DNA of 64,000 nt from Nitrosospira sp. Nsp2 (GCF_003050965.1 NZ_QAOU01000001.1:620001-684000), one strand, 5' to 3'. Shown: positions 26,946-37,271, counted from the stretch's first letter. Program-made: numbers and translations. The notes: a model not told the origin generated them from the letters alone.

Positions 26946-27388
26946 TGAGTTATCTCCTTCGGTGAAAAGGTTAAAAACGGTGGTGGCTGCTTAACTGGTT
27001 CCGCCGCTTTCAGGTTCCGCGCTTTTTCCGCTTTACTTTAACGGGATAGGAATATTGGGGCGGCCGCATATTGGTCTTGTGACGGCGGGAGGCAGCCAAT
27101 AGGTCGAATTCTACCTATTCGATCAGGATGAGTCCGTACGGTAGCGTACGTAGGTGAGCAATGCTCATTTAGATTAGCAGGTGAATTGCCGGACATCTCC
27201 ACAAGTTACGTTCATGTTGTCCCGCTGATTACTGGCCTGTTGCGCCATTTTATTCTGGGCTAAGCGGCTAACGCTGCGCCTTGGAGAGCGCCATCAATTA
27301 CTACGACAATCTCTCGGGATGCGTATTGCTCGTTCGCCACGGGCTCGTAACGCACAGAGCGTATTCCCTTACTCTGTTCGTTCGCCCA
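26946..27388. other. Intergenic, weak dyads only
   Basis: The 443 bp between the CHRD gene and the end of the kinase gene contain no supported gene. There is a short dyad gtacggtagcgtac near 27136-27149. Nothing else stands out. Confidence 0.4.
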
Positions 27389-28651
27389 TCATTCATTGAC
27401 TTTGAATTGCGGCGGTTCGGCTGATGGCACATCAATCCAGAATGTACTACCGACCGCGACAGAGCTTTCAACACCGATTTCTCCTCCCATAAATTCAATC
27501 AGTTTTTTGGTAACGACCAATCCAATCCCAGTACCCTCCTCGGAGCCGGCTTCCCGGCCAAGCCGATTGAACGGGTTAAACAATTTGCTGATTTGTTCTT
27601 GCGTCAATCCGGGACCTGTATCCCGGATGCTGATGCGGGTCATCCCGGACTCATTTTGAGAATACTCAACGGTGACATTGCCCCCCTCCCGATTATATTT
27701 AATCGCGTTGGTAAGAAGATTGATTAGAACCTGCTTCAACTTGGTCTCATCCGCGAGAACATGCGAAGGAAGCCCGTATCGGGAAATATGCAATCTGACA
27801 TTCTTTTTTTGGGCGAGGGATTTAATCATCGTTTCGCATTCTTTCAGGATATTGACTAGTAATAGCGGTGTTTGGGACAGAGATAATTCACCCGATTCGA
27901 TCGCTGCAGAATGCAAGAGTTGATTAATGAGACTCAATAGATACCATCCCGATTCAAGAATATGTTCAATACTTGTCTTTTGGGATGGCGTTGGCGGTGG
28001 ATTACCCATTTGCATAAGCTGGGCAAATCCAAGTATGGCATTTAGGGGCGCTCGTAATTCATGACTCATACTGGAAATAATTTCCGATTGCTCCAAACTC
28101 GTTTTTTTATTGGCAGCTTTGTTTCGGATTATCTGTGCCAATGTTCGACTGGAGGTTAAACTTGATTCCACTCGACGCATGACTAAATACGCCAGGTCTT
28201 GTAAGTTGGCGATGTCTCTCTCGTTCAATACTCGAGGTTCGCGATCAATAATCCATAGCCCGCCCAAATTGAAACCTTGTGTCGTGATCAGAGGCGCTCC
28301 CGCATAAAACCCCATACCGGTCACCTCGGCTGCAAGCGTTTTTGTAAGCAGGCCGGTATCAACGCTCGTATTCTCAACAATACAAGGTGATTCCCACAGC
28401 ATTGCGGCCGCTGGGAGTCCGGGTGCAAACCTGATTTCGGTGGTTTCAAGGCCATACTTCGAGACAAGGCGAATATGATCGACATCGACAATGCCGATGA
28501 TCGAAACCGGGACATTAAACAGTCGCGCCGCCAAGGCGGTAATTCGATTAAAAGTGCCGTCGATGGAGTGCTCAACCAATATATCGTATTGTTTTAATGC
28601 AAGGAGGCGGTCTGTTTCATTCAGTGGCATTTGAGCCCGATCAATTTTCAT
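27389..28651 (-). CDS. GAF-domain sensor histidine kinase
   Basis: Cytosolic two-component sensor, 420 residues from MKIDRAQMPLNETDRL. A GAF domain (about 30-165) with VSIIGIVDVDHIRLVS is followed by a HisKA domain with the phosphorylated His in SHELRAPLNAIL, and a HATPase domain with N box NLLTNAIKYN, G1 DTGPGLT and G2 GTGIGLVV. No membrane segment or receiver domain; the response regulator is not adjacent. ATG 28729 lies upstream in frame, but AGGT spacing and family comparison favour 28651. Confidence 0.9.
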   Translation of the reverse strand: MKIDRAQMPLNETDRLLALKQYDILVEHSIDGTFNRITALAARLFNVPVSIIGIVDVDHIRLVSKYGLETTEIRFAPGLPAAAMLWESPCIVENTSVDTGLLTKTLAAEVTGMGFYAGAPLITTQGFNLGGLWIIDREPRVLNERDIANLQDLAYLVMRRVESSLTSSRTLAQIIRNKAANKKTSLEQSEIISSMSHELRAPLNAILGFAQLMQMGNPPPTPSQKTSIEHILESGWYLLSLINQLLHSAAIESGELSLSQTPLLLVNILKECETMIKSLAQKKNVRLHISRYGLPSHVLADETKLKQVLINLLTNAIKYNREGGNVTVEYSQNESGMTRISIRDTGPGLTQEQISKLFNPFNRLGREAGSEEGTGIGLVVTKKLIEFMGGEIGVESSVAVGSTFWIDVPSAEPPQFKVNE

Positions 28652-29027
28652 ATACCCGCTACCTTGTACAGCAGGCACGGAGGGCTTAAGGATACGACGC
28701 CGCGCATTGATCGCGGCCGCAGCTCGCATTCATGTAAAGGCAATGAAGCCGCGCAAGTCATTTTCATAGGCGCGCCGGCTGCGGGCTGTCGGTGAATCAT
28801 CAGAGCCTCAGAGTGGTATCTTATTATTCGTTCAGCATTCCAGATAACAGACAAGCCGCTCAGAGCCGCAAAATTGCGGCTGCTGCTTTTGCTGCTTGAG
28901 AACCAGGCCCAACCAGACAATAGGCGGTACAAGCGGAATGCGACTCTGTCATCCGGCCTATCGGATGCTCCCGCTTTCGATTCTGGCCTTAAAGACGCGT
29001 CAAGGCGTTATCTGCCGGCGTTATTGC
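28652..29027. other. Intergenic, no feature recognised
   Basis: Lies before the kinase gene and after the end of creA (both minus strand). No convincing gene, and no U-tract hairpin after creA. Confidence 0.4.
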
Positions 29028-29519
29028 CTATTTAACCGGTATGGGAGTGGATCTTGTGACAGGAACGGCGGTAACGCTATTTTGCGGGCTGCCTTCTATG
29101 ATCCTGTCGGAATAAGTGAGATAGATGAGCGCATTGCGTTTTGGGTCAACGACCCGAACAACATGCAGGCGCTTGAACAAGATCGACATGCGTTCGGTGA
29201 ACACGTCTTCCTGCCGCGGAAGCCTTTCGGTGAAATGCAGGGTTTCGGCCACCTGCCGGCAGGCGATGGAGGCTTCAGCCCTATCTTCCGCAAGGCCAAC
29301 CGTGCCTTTTATACCTCCTGTCCGGGCGCGTGAAACAAAGCACGTCACCCCCTGTACCTTGGGATCGTCATACGCTTCGATGACCACGCGGTCGTCCTTT
29401 CCGAGCCACCGAAAAGCTGTATCCACTTCCCCGATCATTTCGGCTTGCACCGGCGCTGCGGACAGCGCGTAGAAGAATGCAAAAACCATTGTTCGGATAA
29501 CCCGCTGATCTCTCGCCAT
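29028..29519 (-). CDS. creA: CreA family periplasmic protein
   Basis: 163 residues with a signal peptide (VFAFFYALSAAPVQA) and the CreA pattern GEVDTAFRWLGKDDRVVIEAYDDP, VTCFVSRARTGGIKG, GLAEDRAEASIACRQV. The function of CreA is not known; the gene is widespread in proteobacteria. ATG 29519 has GAGG 9 nt upstream; the frame is open to a TTG at 29537. It is 41 bp downstream of the PhoD-like gene, so the two may be co-transcribed. Confidence 0.92.
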   Translation of the reverse strand: MARDQRVIRTMVFAFFYALSAAPVQAEMIGEVDTAFRWLGKDDRVVIEAYDDPKVQGVTCFVSRARTGGIKGTVGLAEDRAEASIACRQVAETLHFTERLPRQEDVFTERMSILFKRLHVVRVVDPKRNALIYLTYSDRIIEGSPQNSVTAVPVTRSTPIPVK

Positions 29520-29560
29520 TCCTTGTTTCCTCGTCAAATATATGTCCGTCAGACTCCCGG

Positions 29561-31138
29561 TCAGCCGGGCTGTCCGATTTTTCCAACCGATGCCTTCGGC
29601 ATTGCAAAATTAACCGGGTGTATGACCTGTGTGTAGGGGTAGGGCTGGCCCTCGATATGCCAGTTGGCCCAGATGCGGCGCTGGGCATCCGGTTCCAGCG
29701 CCAGCCAGTTGCGTGCGCCGATATAGAACTGGTGGGTGCCGGGGAATTCGATCATCACTGAACTGATATCCCGATCGGTCGACATTTCCTTGCCTACGGC
29801 GTTCTCCAGAAAGAACATCGCCACCCCCTGCGGAGGCGGATGAATGACTCCGGATGAGGTCAGCTGGATGATCTCCTGACCTGTGCCTCCTCCGTCGCTG
29901 CGCAGGTCGCGTATGAGGCCCAGGGCGCCTACATGCACATCCCCGGAGAGAAGCGTGACCCGGCTTTGCCGGGATCTGGAGAAATCCAACAGACGATGGA
30001 TCAGGCGCAGGCGCTCCTGCTTGTGCGGTATGCTGTTCCATTGGTCGCGCAGGTCATCTTCCAGTTCCTGCTGGCCCGGGAAGATTGATAACGCTTTTTC
30101 CAGTTCCGAAAAATCGGGATGGACCACGGGGATGGAACTCATTGCAAGCAGGTGAGTGCAATTGCCGGTCAGCGTGTCGAGCCAGTCGTACACCGCTTTC
30201 CAGGACACCTGCGAAATGACCTGGTTGTCGCTGCGCTCGGTGCGCATATCCAGCGCCACGATGGCAAGGGGTCCCAGGTTCAGCCCCAGGCTGAAAGCCT
30301 GCTGACCGGGTATTTTGGCGGGATGCGCTTCGTCCTCGGCGAGTTGCAGCTGAAACAGCGCGAAAGCGGCGCGCGCGCTTGCGAAGAGCCCCTGGTACAC
30401 GTCGGAGGCCTGCAGCCCTGGATCGTAAGAACCCCATCCGTCAAAGATATCGTGATCGTCCCACATCATGAAGGTGGGGACGCTTGCGAACAGCGTTGTC
30501 AGGTCCGTCTGCCCCCACCACTTCACATACAGCTCGCGATAGAAATGCTCGACCGCACTCGCCATCTCCGGGGTGTAAGGATGGGATATTTTTTTCTGCC
30601 GCGGCAGCGCGAGCCAATCGTGCAACTCGGGAAGCGTATCGAACATCGGGTCGGCATAGATCTGGTCGCCCCCCATCAGCAGCAGATGGTACGGACTATC
30701 AGAATGCTGGCGGATAAGATTCCGGACCATGCCATATGGATCTTCTGTTTTCTGCATCAGCTTGTTGGAGGAAAATCCGGTGCACGAGGTATAGGCCATG
30801 TTAGGTATAGCGCCTTTCGCAGGCACATGAAATTCCCAACCGGAGGGTTCGCCTTTGATGCGATAGCTGATTTTTTGCGGGCTCCCGGTGAGCGTTACGA
30901 CAAAATCAAACCGCCACGCTTGCCTGGCCGGAGAGGCATCGGGGAATGTCGCCAGTAATTTTGCCGTCGCCCCTGTAGACGCGGTGGCCGGGGCCGAGCC
31001 TGGACCGGCGGCTTGCCATTCGAGCGACGGCTTTTTTTCGCCGCTGTCGCGGACGATCAGCACGGACACGCGCCATTGCCGTTCAGTATTTCCCTTCAAG
31101 CCCCTGAACGAGAGGATGGGACCCAGCTTTAACGCCAT
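29561..31138 (-). CDS. PhoD-like metallophosphatase
   Basis: 525 residues of the alkaline phosphatase D superfamily, which use a bimetal site to cleave phosphoesters. Metal-binding motifs: GGDQIYADPMFD, MMWDDHDIFDGWGSYD and LLSGDVHVGALG. No signal peptide or twin-arginine motif is visible, unlike classical secreted PhoD, so it may act in the cytosol. AAGGAG lies 8 nt before the ATG. It follows the DyP peroxidase gene on the same strand after about 115 bp, in a set with the 165-aa companion. Confidence 0.9.
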   Translation of the reverse strand: MALKLGPILSFRGLKGNTERQWRVSVLIVRDSGEKKPSLEWQAAGPGSAPATASTGATAKLLATFPDASPARQAWRFDFVVTLTGSPQKISYRIKGEPSGWEFHVPAKGAIPNMAYTSCTGFSSNKLMQKTEDPYGMVRNLIRQHSDSPYHLLLMGGDQIYADPMFDTLPELHDWLALPRQKKISHPYTPEMASAVEHFYRELYVKWWGQTDLTTLFASVPTFMMWDDHDIFDGWGSYDPGLQASDVYQGLFASARAAFALFQLQLAEDEAHPAKIPGQQAFSLGLNLGPLAIVALDMRTERSDNQVISQVSWKAVYDWLDTLTGNCTHLLAMSSIPVVHPDFSELEKALSIFPGQQELEDDLRDQWNSIPHKQERLRLIHRLLDFSRSRQSRVTLLSGDVHVGALGLIRDLRSDGGGTGQEIIQLTSSGVIHPPPQGVAMFFLENAVGKEMSTDRDISSVMIEFPGTHQFYIGARNWLALEPDAQRRIWANWHIEGQPYPYTQVIHPVNFAMPKASVGKIGQPG

Positions 31139-31253
31139 GTCAATTCTCCTTCATATTGAAGTCACCGCCGTACCCGGCGTATTTGCGCACCGGTAACGTA
31201 CAGTATAGGTTGTGCCCGCGATGCCCATGGTATGTTTCGGGGCCCGCACGGTA

Positions 31254-32648
31254 TCAGGCTGGAGAAGGAGACAAAGCAGAAATATAGCGGATTGCGGTGG
31301 CGCTGGGCAGAAAACAATAGGCCGCGCCCCGGCAATTCACAAAACTGGAAAGCCCGGAAAGTTCAATGGGCCGCTTCTGGCCCTGCACGGGGATAAGGAA
31401 CGTCGCGTCCGAGACCGAATTATCGCCAATGATAGGGTCCCGGGTGTCGCGCAACCCGGGCGCGAAGCTTCCCTTATTGGCCCACTCCGACATCAAGAAT
31501 TCGAACTGATCCTTGATGCTGACGCCAATGAACAAACCGAGCAATCCGCGGTCGATACCGTCGCCGGGATTCAACGGATCGTAGGGCGGGCCATAGGGCA
31601 GGCCGCGGCGGATAATGCGGCGCTTGAGGCCGCTATTGCCGGCCACGACCGAGTTGCGCGGGTTCATGCGGCGAATATGCGATCCGAGCGGGCAGCGGTA
31701 GCCGCGCCTGTCATCAAACGCATCCGGCACGCTCGTGCTGGGCACGTAGTCGAAGCTGTTACGCTTTTCCAGCGGGATATGGTCCCCGGGGGAATCCGGC
31801 GATAGAGACAGCGGCACGCCATTTCGCCACCGCCCGCAGAGCTTGGCCGCGATCAGCTCGCGGTCCAACCCCGTCTGGATCGCGGCCTCGGTCAGGAATT
31901 GCTCGAAGCCATCGCAATCCTGGGACAGGATACGAAACGCGGCAAAGCTGCCATTTTCGCCGAGGGCGGGTGGGATGGGCGCGGGGTAGGTGAAGTCCGC
32001 GTACTGGCTGGGATGACCGAACAGGAATTCTCCAGCCGGCGCCTTCGGTAGCACATCCGGCATGGCATGCGGGAGGCCGCCGTCGATGGTGGGTTGAGCG
32101 AAACCATCGCGATAGCCAAAGTGTGCTTTGCTTTCCGGCAGGCTGCGGGCTTCCTGCAGGGATAGCTCGGACATAGCCCCGTCGCTGGCGTACATAGCCC
32201 TGATCCGGGTAGTAACCTGCTCCATCACGTCTTCCGTCTGCGCAAAAAGGAAGAGCAGGACATGCAGGTTGGGACTGGCAAGTTGGCCGATCCAGTTTTC
32301 CGGGCTGCTTCGCCCGGTATCGCCGACTCGTTCGGCGCGGGCCACCGCGCCAGCCGCAAACTCCTCCGGAAATGACGACAGCGAGTCAGGCGGAACCCCG
32401 AGCGCAGCAAGGCCGGGATAGGTAAGGCCGACATTCAGGCAATATGACGGTTGGACGGTCCAGTCGGTCGCGGTCGCGAGTTGCGGCAGATCCTGGGAAC
32501 TGCTGGCGCCTTTGACGAGTTCGCCGAGAAAATGTCGTGCCGCCTGGGGCTCCACAACCTTCAAGGCAAATACGCGCAGCGCCGGCATCGCGTAAGTGCG
32601 GAGGATGAACCCCTGGATATCTGCATGCGCCAAGTCTGGCATAGTCAT
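31254..32648 (-). CDS. DyP-type heme peroxidase
   Basis: 464 residues. The family motif GxxDG is present as FGYRDGFAQP, and the proximal heme histidine region as CPLGSHIRRMNPR, followed by RRIIRRGLPYG and GLLGLFIGVSIKDQFEFLM. No signal peptide. The C-terminus (ISALSPSPA) does not resemble an encapsulin cargo-loading peptide, so it is probably not cargo. The 165-aa gene upstream on the same strand is probably a partner. Confidence 0.93.
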   Translation of the reverse strand: MTMPDLAHADIQGFILRTYAMPALRVFALKVVEPQAARHFLGELVKGASSSQDLPQLATATDWTVQPSYCLNVGLTYPGLAALGVPPDSLSSFPEEFAAGAVARAERVGDTGRSSPENWIGQLASPNLHVLLFLFAQTEDVMEQVTTRIRAMYASDGAMSELSLQEARSLPESKAHFGYRDGFAQPTIDGGLPHAMPDVLPKAPAGEFLFGHPSQYADFTYPAPIPPALGENGSFAAFRILSQDCDGFEQFLTEAAIQTGLDRELIAAKLCGRWRNGVPLSLSPDSPGDHIPLEKRNSFDYVPSTSVPDAFDDRRGYRCPLGSHIRRMNPRNSVVAGNSGLKRRIIRRGLPYGPPYDPLNPGDGIDRGLLGLFIGVSIKDQFEFLMSEWANKGSFAPGLRDTRDPIIGDNSVSDATFLIPVQGQKRPIELSGLSSFVNCRGAAYCFLPSATAIRYISALSPSPA

Positions 32649-32841
32649 GAGTCAAAGTATGGGGTTAATGCAGGTGCAGGCTGCTACTTTCGCCTCTATC
32701 TCTATTTCTATTGCCCACAACCATGCTCACAAGTCAGCGTAAGCCTTCGTCATAGCGATCTCAAGCCGGATAAATGATCGGGCATCGCGATCAGACATGG
32801 CGGTTGGCACGGCGATCAGCCACTTCGGTCAGCCGTAATGA

Positions 32842-33339
32842 TCAGCCATCCGTGAGTGCCGCCTGGATATCCAGTACCGTTGCGCTCGGGTAGGCGCTGT
32901 AAAACGGTTCAATTCCGCCCAGGTCGTTGGCTTTGACGTATTCCCGGAACTGGCTGCGGTTGCGCTGAACAGGAAGCGGCGGCGCCCCCTCCATGTGCTC
33001 GAGAAGCGCGTTAAAAATGTCGCCAATCTCGTCTATGAATTCATTGAGATAGTCATCGAAGGACCCGTCATAGGTGGTTATGATCGCGAGCTTGGTATTG
33101 TTTTCGAGGAAGACGAAGCGTGCAAAATGCACGATCCTGAGCTTGTCCAGCGCAATCCAGATCGGGTTTTGTTCCGGTGGAGCGGATTGAATTTCCTGGA
33201 TACGGGCGTTGAGCGCCTCGAAGTCTTCGGACGATCGGATCGTCATGATCAAGGTCAACGGGCTCTGGACCGGTTTTCTCCTGGTCGCGCCGGGATCGGC
33301 GTCATCGCTCTTGCCGGTGCTAAAGTCAAATAAACCCAT
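32842..33339 (-). CDS. Conserved protein accompanying the DyP peroxidase
   Basis: 165 residues, cytosolic. It contains HFARFVFLENNTKLAIITTYDG and SFDDYLNEFIDEIGDIFNAL, a pattern I know from uncharacterised proteins next to DyP-type peroxidases or fused to similar enzymes; the region looks like a ferredoxin-like fold. The gene precedes the peroxidase gene on the same strand with 193 bp between. Role not known; a stability or heme-supply role would be a guess. Confidence 0.7.
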   Translation of the reverse strand: MGLFDFSTGKSDDADPGATRRKPVQSPLTLIMTIRSSEDFEALNARIQEIQSAPPEQNPIWIALDKLRIVHFARFVFLENNTKLAIITTYDGSFDDYLNEFIDEIGDIFNALLEHMEGAPPLPVQRNRSQFREYVKANDLGGIEPFYSAYPSATVLDIQAALTDG

Positions 33340-33617
33340 ATCGCGTCTCCTCGGATTGCCTCATGATCGTGACCGGCTCCAGCTCCAGCCCCAGCCCCTT
33401 GTTATTGCCAGTCGCGCATACAGTGGACTCATAAATCGTCCCGGCTATTCGCCTGGATAATACTATTATGTGTATAGGGGCTTTAATGGCTTTTTCAGCC
33501 GGCCTGGCGCACAGTCGAACACGGTAGCCAGGCATTCAAAAACAGCCGATGAGCTTTGCTCAAACCCGCGATTGGGCGATAATAAACGACAAACCCTCAA
33601 GCTGAAAATGGATCGTG

Positions 33618-34262
33618 ATGAAAAGATTTGAAATCACGTGTGCCGCTGTGCTTATAAACCTGTTTCTGGGTAATGCCGTCGTCGCCGGGGATGAAACGCG
33701 GACCGGCAGGGTATCAGCGCCAGCCTCGATCTCGAGCAGAAATTCCGACGCGCTCTCCGCCAAGAACATTGCCGTCCGGGTACGGAACGATGGTGAACAG
33801 ATTACCGTGGAGGCGACCTTTGTTGTCCCGATTCTGCCTGAGCAGGCATGGGCGGTTTTAACCGATTTTGACAATATACCCAACTTTAATTCCGGCGTTA
33901 TTTCCAGCAGGGTCACGGGCAGAACGGGCAATCGCGTGTGGGTTTCTCAAAAGGGGGCGACAAAGTACGGCTTTCTTACTTTTTCCTACGACTCAAAGCG
34001 GGAAATTGATTTGTTTCCTTTTAGCAAGATTCAAGAGCGTCTGACGAGCGGCAGCATGCGCAAACTGGAAGAGACGACACAGCTAACTCTCGAAGGGGAT
34101 CAAACCCGCATAACGTATCATGCGGTTTTCATTCCCGGCACCTGGATTCCTCCGATGGTGGGAAATGCTTTCATAAAGCATGAAGCGCGCGAGCAGTTCG
34201 CGGAACTCGTCAATGAAATGATCAGACGCAACCAGGTTAAAATCGCCAGCCGCGAGCCATAG
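33618..34262 (+). CDS. Secreted START/SRPBCC (polyketide-cyclase-like) protein
   Basis: 214 residues with an N-terminal signal peptide (FEITCAAVLINLFLGNAVVA). The main domain (about 45-205) has VPILPEQAWAVLTDFDNIPNFNSGV, the entrance of the helix-grip fold of the SRPBCC/START superfamily, and ends with the long helix EAREQFAELVNEMIRR. Such proteins bind hydrophobic ligands in a cavity; the ligand is unknown. GTG 33615 sits directly before ATG 33618. It is a single gene between minus-strand neighbours. Confidence 0.82.
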   Translation: MKRFEITCAAVLINLFLGNAVVAGDETRTGRVSAPASISSRNSDALSAKNIAVRVRNDGEQITVEATFVVPILPEQAWAVLTDFDNIPNFNSGVISSRVTGRTGNRVWVSQKGATKYGFLTFSYDSKREIDLFPFSKIQERLTSGSMRKLEETTQLTLEGDQTRITYHAVFIPGTWIPPMVGNAFIKHEAREQFAELVNEMIRRNQVKIASREP

Positions 34263-34367
34263 CTGCACGGTTGAAGATAATTGTCTTGTGTCCGTAGAAT
34301 CTCATTTTCCCATGCAGGATGCGTTTGCCGCAGGGAGATTGCCTGGACGTCTCGGCGCTTCAGCGTT

Positions 34368-35987
34368 TCAGGTCTCACGTGATTGATCGGCCGACGCCCC
34401 CTCAGGCGCGGCCGGCGTTTTAGGCCTTATCTCGCGCAGCAGCAAGGGCGTTTCCGCGCGGCTCTTGACAGGCCCGCCGCTATCATCGATTCTGTTGGAC
34501 TGCCCGTTGAAAGCGGCATTGTCTTTCCCGTTCACATGCAAATGATAGGCCTTGATCAGTAGCGAGATGCCTATCCAGCCGGCGATCAGCACAAAAGGAA
34601 CCGTTATCAGCAACGGATGCAGGAGCGCGGCCACAGCCAGCGATAACAGCACCGCGCCGCCAAACAGCATGATTTTTGCCTCGGCCGCGCCGAGAACAAG
34701 CTTGTTGGTAATCGCGGCTCCAACGGTATTTCCCACCCGAATCGCCCCCGCCGTCAATCGGCTGGCACTTCCGCGCCGGGGTTGACGCAGCCCCCTGGGT
34801 TCAGGTGGAGCCGGTTTGTTCGCCCGGGAGCTGGCAACCGGGCGTACGCGGTTTTTCTCGCTGAGCACGATTTCGGTCGCGTTGTCCAGGTCCTGGAGGT
34901 ACATCTGCTCCATTTCGTCCCCAAATTCAAGGTTTTCCACGGCCACATCGAGTTCCCAGTTTCCGATCCAGCTCGCCAGGTTGAGATTGCTTGAGCCGAC
35001 ACGGGCCCAACGCCCGTCTGCGACGGCAGTTTTGGCGTGAAGCATTGACCCGTTCCATTCAAAGACGCGCACTCCGGCTTCCAGCAATGGTCGATAACCC
35101 GCGCGCGAGATCGGCCGCAAAAACCTGAGATCGCCGCTTGATCCTGGAACAAGCAGCCGGACATCCACCCCGTCCATTGCCGCGCCCCGCAATGCCTGAA
35201 CATAGCTTGTGGTGCCGACGAAGTATGCGTCGGTAAGCCAGAGTGTTTTTTGCGCCAGCACTGCGATCAACTGTTCCAGCCGATATAATCCGGCTGTCGC
35301 AGCGCTGTCTCCAAGGACTCTTATGTCTACCGCTCCTACTGTCGGCAGCGAATCCCGCGTCGGAATTTCGTGCGCAGGCAGCTCCGGCCCGGTCTCAGCC
35401 CACGCGCGCGAAAAGGAGTGCACGATGTCGGCTACCACGGGGCCACGTACCTCGACGCCTGTATCGCGCCATGGCGGAATATTCTTTTCCGGAAAACCCG
35501 TCCACATCCGTCCGACACATAACCCGCTGACATAGGCAACGCTACCGTCCACGCAGAGCGATTTGCGGTGCAGCCGGCTTAACCAGCCCAGGGGACTGTC
35601 GAAGCGCGGCGGATTGAAGCATCGAACCTCGACGCCTCCTTCACTCAGGCGCCTCCAGAAGGCGTTACCCGTTTCCGTAAGGCCGCCCATCCAGTCGTAG
35701 ATCAGCCTTACCGTCACACGTTCCTTTGCCTTCGCAATAAGCGCGTTAGCAAACTGCTCGCCGATGTCATCGTCGCGAATAATATAATTTTCAAAATGAA
35801 TCGTTTTATTCGCGCAGCGGATCGCTTCCAGCCAAGCTGGATAATTCTCTTCCGCGTCCCTGAGCAGGCGAATCCTGTTGCCGTGAACGAGCGGCGCGCC
35901 GGCTGCGCGCGAGAAGGCCTGAGCCGCCAGGACGCGCGGCGTGGACGTCGCTTCGCGGGGGGATTCGTTCAGCTTCGCGTTGGCCAT
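34368..35987 (-). CDS. Phospholipase D family protein (cardiolipin synthase-like)
   Basis: 539 residues from [12 protein letters not shown]. Two HKD motifs are present: HRKSLCVDG with SGLCVG, and HAKTAVADG with VGSSNLN; both keep His, Lys and Asp, so the enzyme should be active. Members transfer phosphatidyl groups to make cardiolipin or hydrolyse phospholipids. The C-terminal part (about 430-500) has two hydrophobic segments ([18 protein letters not shown] and [20 protein letters not shown]), so it is membrane-attached at that end, which is not standard. The frame is open back to 36110, but that would overlap the preceding gene. Confidence 0.88.
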   Translation of the reverse strand: MANAKLNESPREATSTPRVLAAQAFSRAAGAPLVHGNRIRLLRDAEENYPAWLEAIRCANKTIHFENYIIRDDDIGEQFANALIAKAKERVTVRLIYDWMGGLTETGNAFWRRLSEGGVEVRCFNPPRFDSPLGWLSRLHRKSLCVDGSVAYVSGLCVGRMWTGFPEKNIPPWRDTGVEVRGPVVADIVHSFSRAWAETGPELPAHEIPTRDSLPTVGAVDIRVLGDSAATAGLYRLEQLIAVLAQKTLWLTDAYFVGTTSYVQALRGAAMDGVDVRLLVPGSSGDLRFLRPISRAGYRPLLEAGVRVFEWNGSMLHAKTAVADGRWARVGSSNLNLASWIGNWELDVAVENLEFGDEMEQMYLQDLDNATEIVLSEKNRVRPVASSRANKPAPPEPRGLRQPRRGSASRLTAGAIRVGNTVGAAITNKLVLGAAEAKIMLFGGAVLLSLAVAALLHPLLITVPFVLIAGWIGISLLIKAYHLHVNGKDNAAFNGQSNRIDDSGGPVKSRAETPLLLREIRPKTPAAPEGASADQSRET

Positions 35988-36072
35988 GTGTATCTGGCTA
36001 GCTCGTGTGCGTGGCGCACGATATGTGCAGCCAGCAAAGGCGTGGAAATATGATTGTGATTGTAGGACTTTC

Positions 36073-36387
36073 TCAATCGCTGACCTCTTCGCCAAACTTG
36101 GAGTCGACATAGCAACGCATTGCCGCTACCAGTGGCGTGAGTCCTTTTTGCCGGTTTCGGCCCGACCTCATGTAGGCTACGCAATGTTCCGATCCCGGTT
36201 CAAGGCTGTGACCCAGGTTTATCCCCTCCCTCTCTATGATCGGCCCGCCTTGAGACCAGTCAGCCGACGGCTCCCAGCGCACATGGTCGATGAGGCAATG
36301 TGCGTCAACTACATGCACCTCCGCTGCGCCGTTGGCCTTGGCCACCCAGTAATCGAGCAGCTCATCCTTAAGCTCGGATACTTTCAT
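36073..36387 (-). CDS. NinX-like phage protein (DUF2591)
   Basis: 104 residues. The beginning [20 protein letters not shown] and the middle [23 protein letters not shown] match the NinX/DUF2591 family, otherwise found mainly in phages and prophages. GGGA lies about 7 nt before the ATG. There are no other phage genes around it, so it is an isolated relic or a domesticated gene. Its role even in phages is not known. Confidence 0.8.
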   Translation of the reverse strand: MKVSELKDELLDYWVAKANGAAEVHVVDAHCLIDHVRWEPSADWSQGGPIIEREGINLGHSLEPGSEHCVAYMRSGRNRQKGLTPLVAAMRCYVDSKFGEEVSD

Positions 36388-36416
36388 TAGATTTCCCTTT
36401 CACCGTTTCCGGTATG

Positions 36417-37271
36417 TCATAGCTGGCCGGTTTCCAACGTATTGCACTGCCTCAGGCTGCCGCTTTTCAGCCCGCGCGAGAACCAGCTCACTCGCTGTGC
36501 GCTTGTTCCATGGGTAAAGGTTTCGGGCACAACCGTGCCCTGGCTCTTGCGCTGCAGCGAGTCATCCCCGATTTTTGCGGCGGCATTCAGGGCTTCTTCA
36601 ATGTCACCTTGCTCGAGCCATCCCTTCGATTTCTGCGAATGAAAAGCCCAGACCCCGGCAAGGCAATCCGCCTGCAGTTCAACCCGAACCGATAAGGAAT
36701 TCGCCTGGGCTTGCGGTGCCTGCCTGCGCAGGCGGTTAACACGGTCCGAAATCCCCAGAAGGTTCTGCACATGGTGACCGACTTCGTGCGAGATTACGTA
36801 GGCCTGGGCGAAGTCCCCGGTAGCGCCAAGCCGGCTCTCCAGCGTGTCGAAGAAATCAAGATCGATGTAGATGCGCTGATCGTCCGGGCAGTAGAACGGT
36901 CCCATCGCGGCGCTGCCGTGGCCACAGGCGGTTATGGTCGCTCCGCGAAACAGCACCAGCTTAGGCGCCTGGTAAGTGGCGCCCTCCTGCTGCATGAGTC
37001 CTGCCCACACATCTTCGGTATCGGCAAGCACAGTTGAAACAAAGGCCGCGTGCCTGTCGTCGGGTGGTGGAGCTGGTGCCGGCCCTTGCTCCTGGATTGC
37101 GCCACCGCCCGAGATAAGGCTCAGCATGGTGAGCGGATCCACCCCGAACAGCAAACCGCCGAGCAGCGCCACGATAACTGTGCCGATGCCGATGCCGCGT
37201 CCGCCGATGCCATACCCGCTGCCCCGGCGATCCTCGACGTTGCTACTCTGACGTTGGCGCTCCCATTTCAT
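36417..37271 (-). CDS. ypfJ: Neutral zinc metallopeptidase, YpfJ family
   Basis: 284 residues. A Gly-rich N-terminus (MKWERQRQSSNVEDRRG, typical of the family) is followed by one membrane segment (TVIVALLGGLLFGV) and a peptidase domain with the zinc motif HEVGHHVQNLLG and MGPFYCPDDQRIYIDLDFFD, then a second conserved stretch ELQADCLAGVWA. 30 bp upstream of the NinX-like gene on the same strand. The substrate of the family is not known. Confidence 0.93.
   Translation of the reverse strand: MKWERQRQSSNVEDRRGSGYGIGGRGIGIGTVIVALLGGLLFGVDPLTMLSLISGGGAIQEQGPAPAPPPDDRHAAFVSTVLADTEDVWAGLMQQEGATYQAPKLVLFRGATITACGHGSAAMGPFYCPDDQRIYIDLDFFDTLESRLGATGDFAQAYVISHEVGHHVQNLLGISDRVNRLRRQAPQAQANSLSVRVELQADCLAGVWAFHSQKSKGWLEQGDIEEALNAAAKIGDDSLQRKSQGTVVPETFTHGTSAQRVSWFSRGLKSGSLRQCNTLETGQL

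Noticed and set aside
31254-32648. DyP peroxidase as encapsulin cargo
   Set aside because: DyP is cargo of family 1 shells through a C-terminal peptide; that peptide is absent and the shell here is family 2A, 28 kb away.
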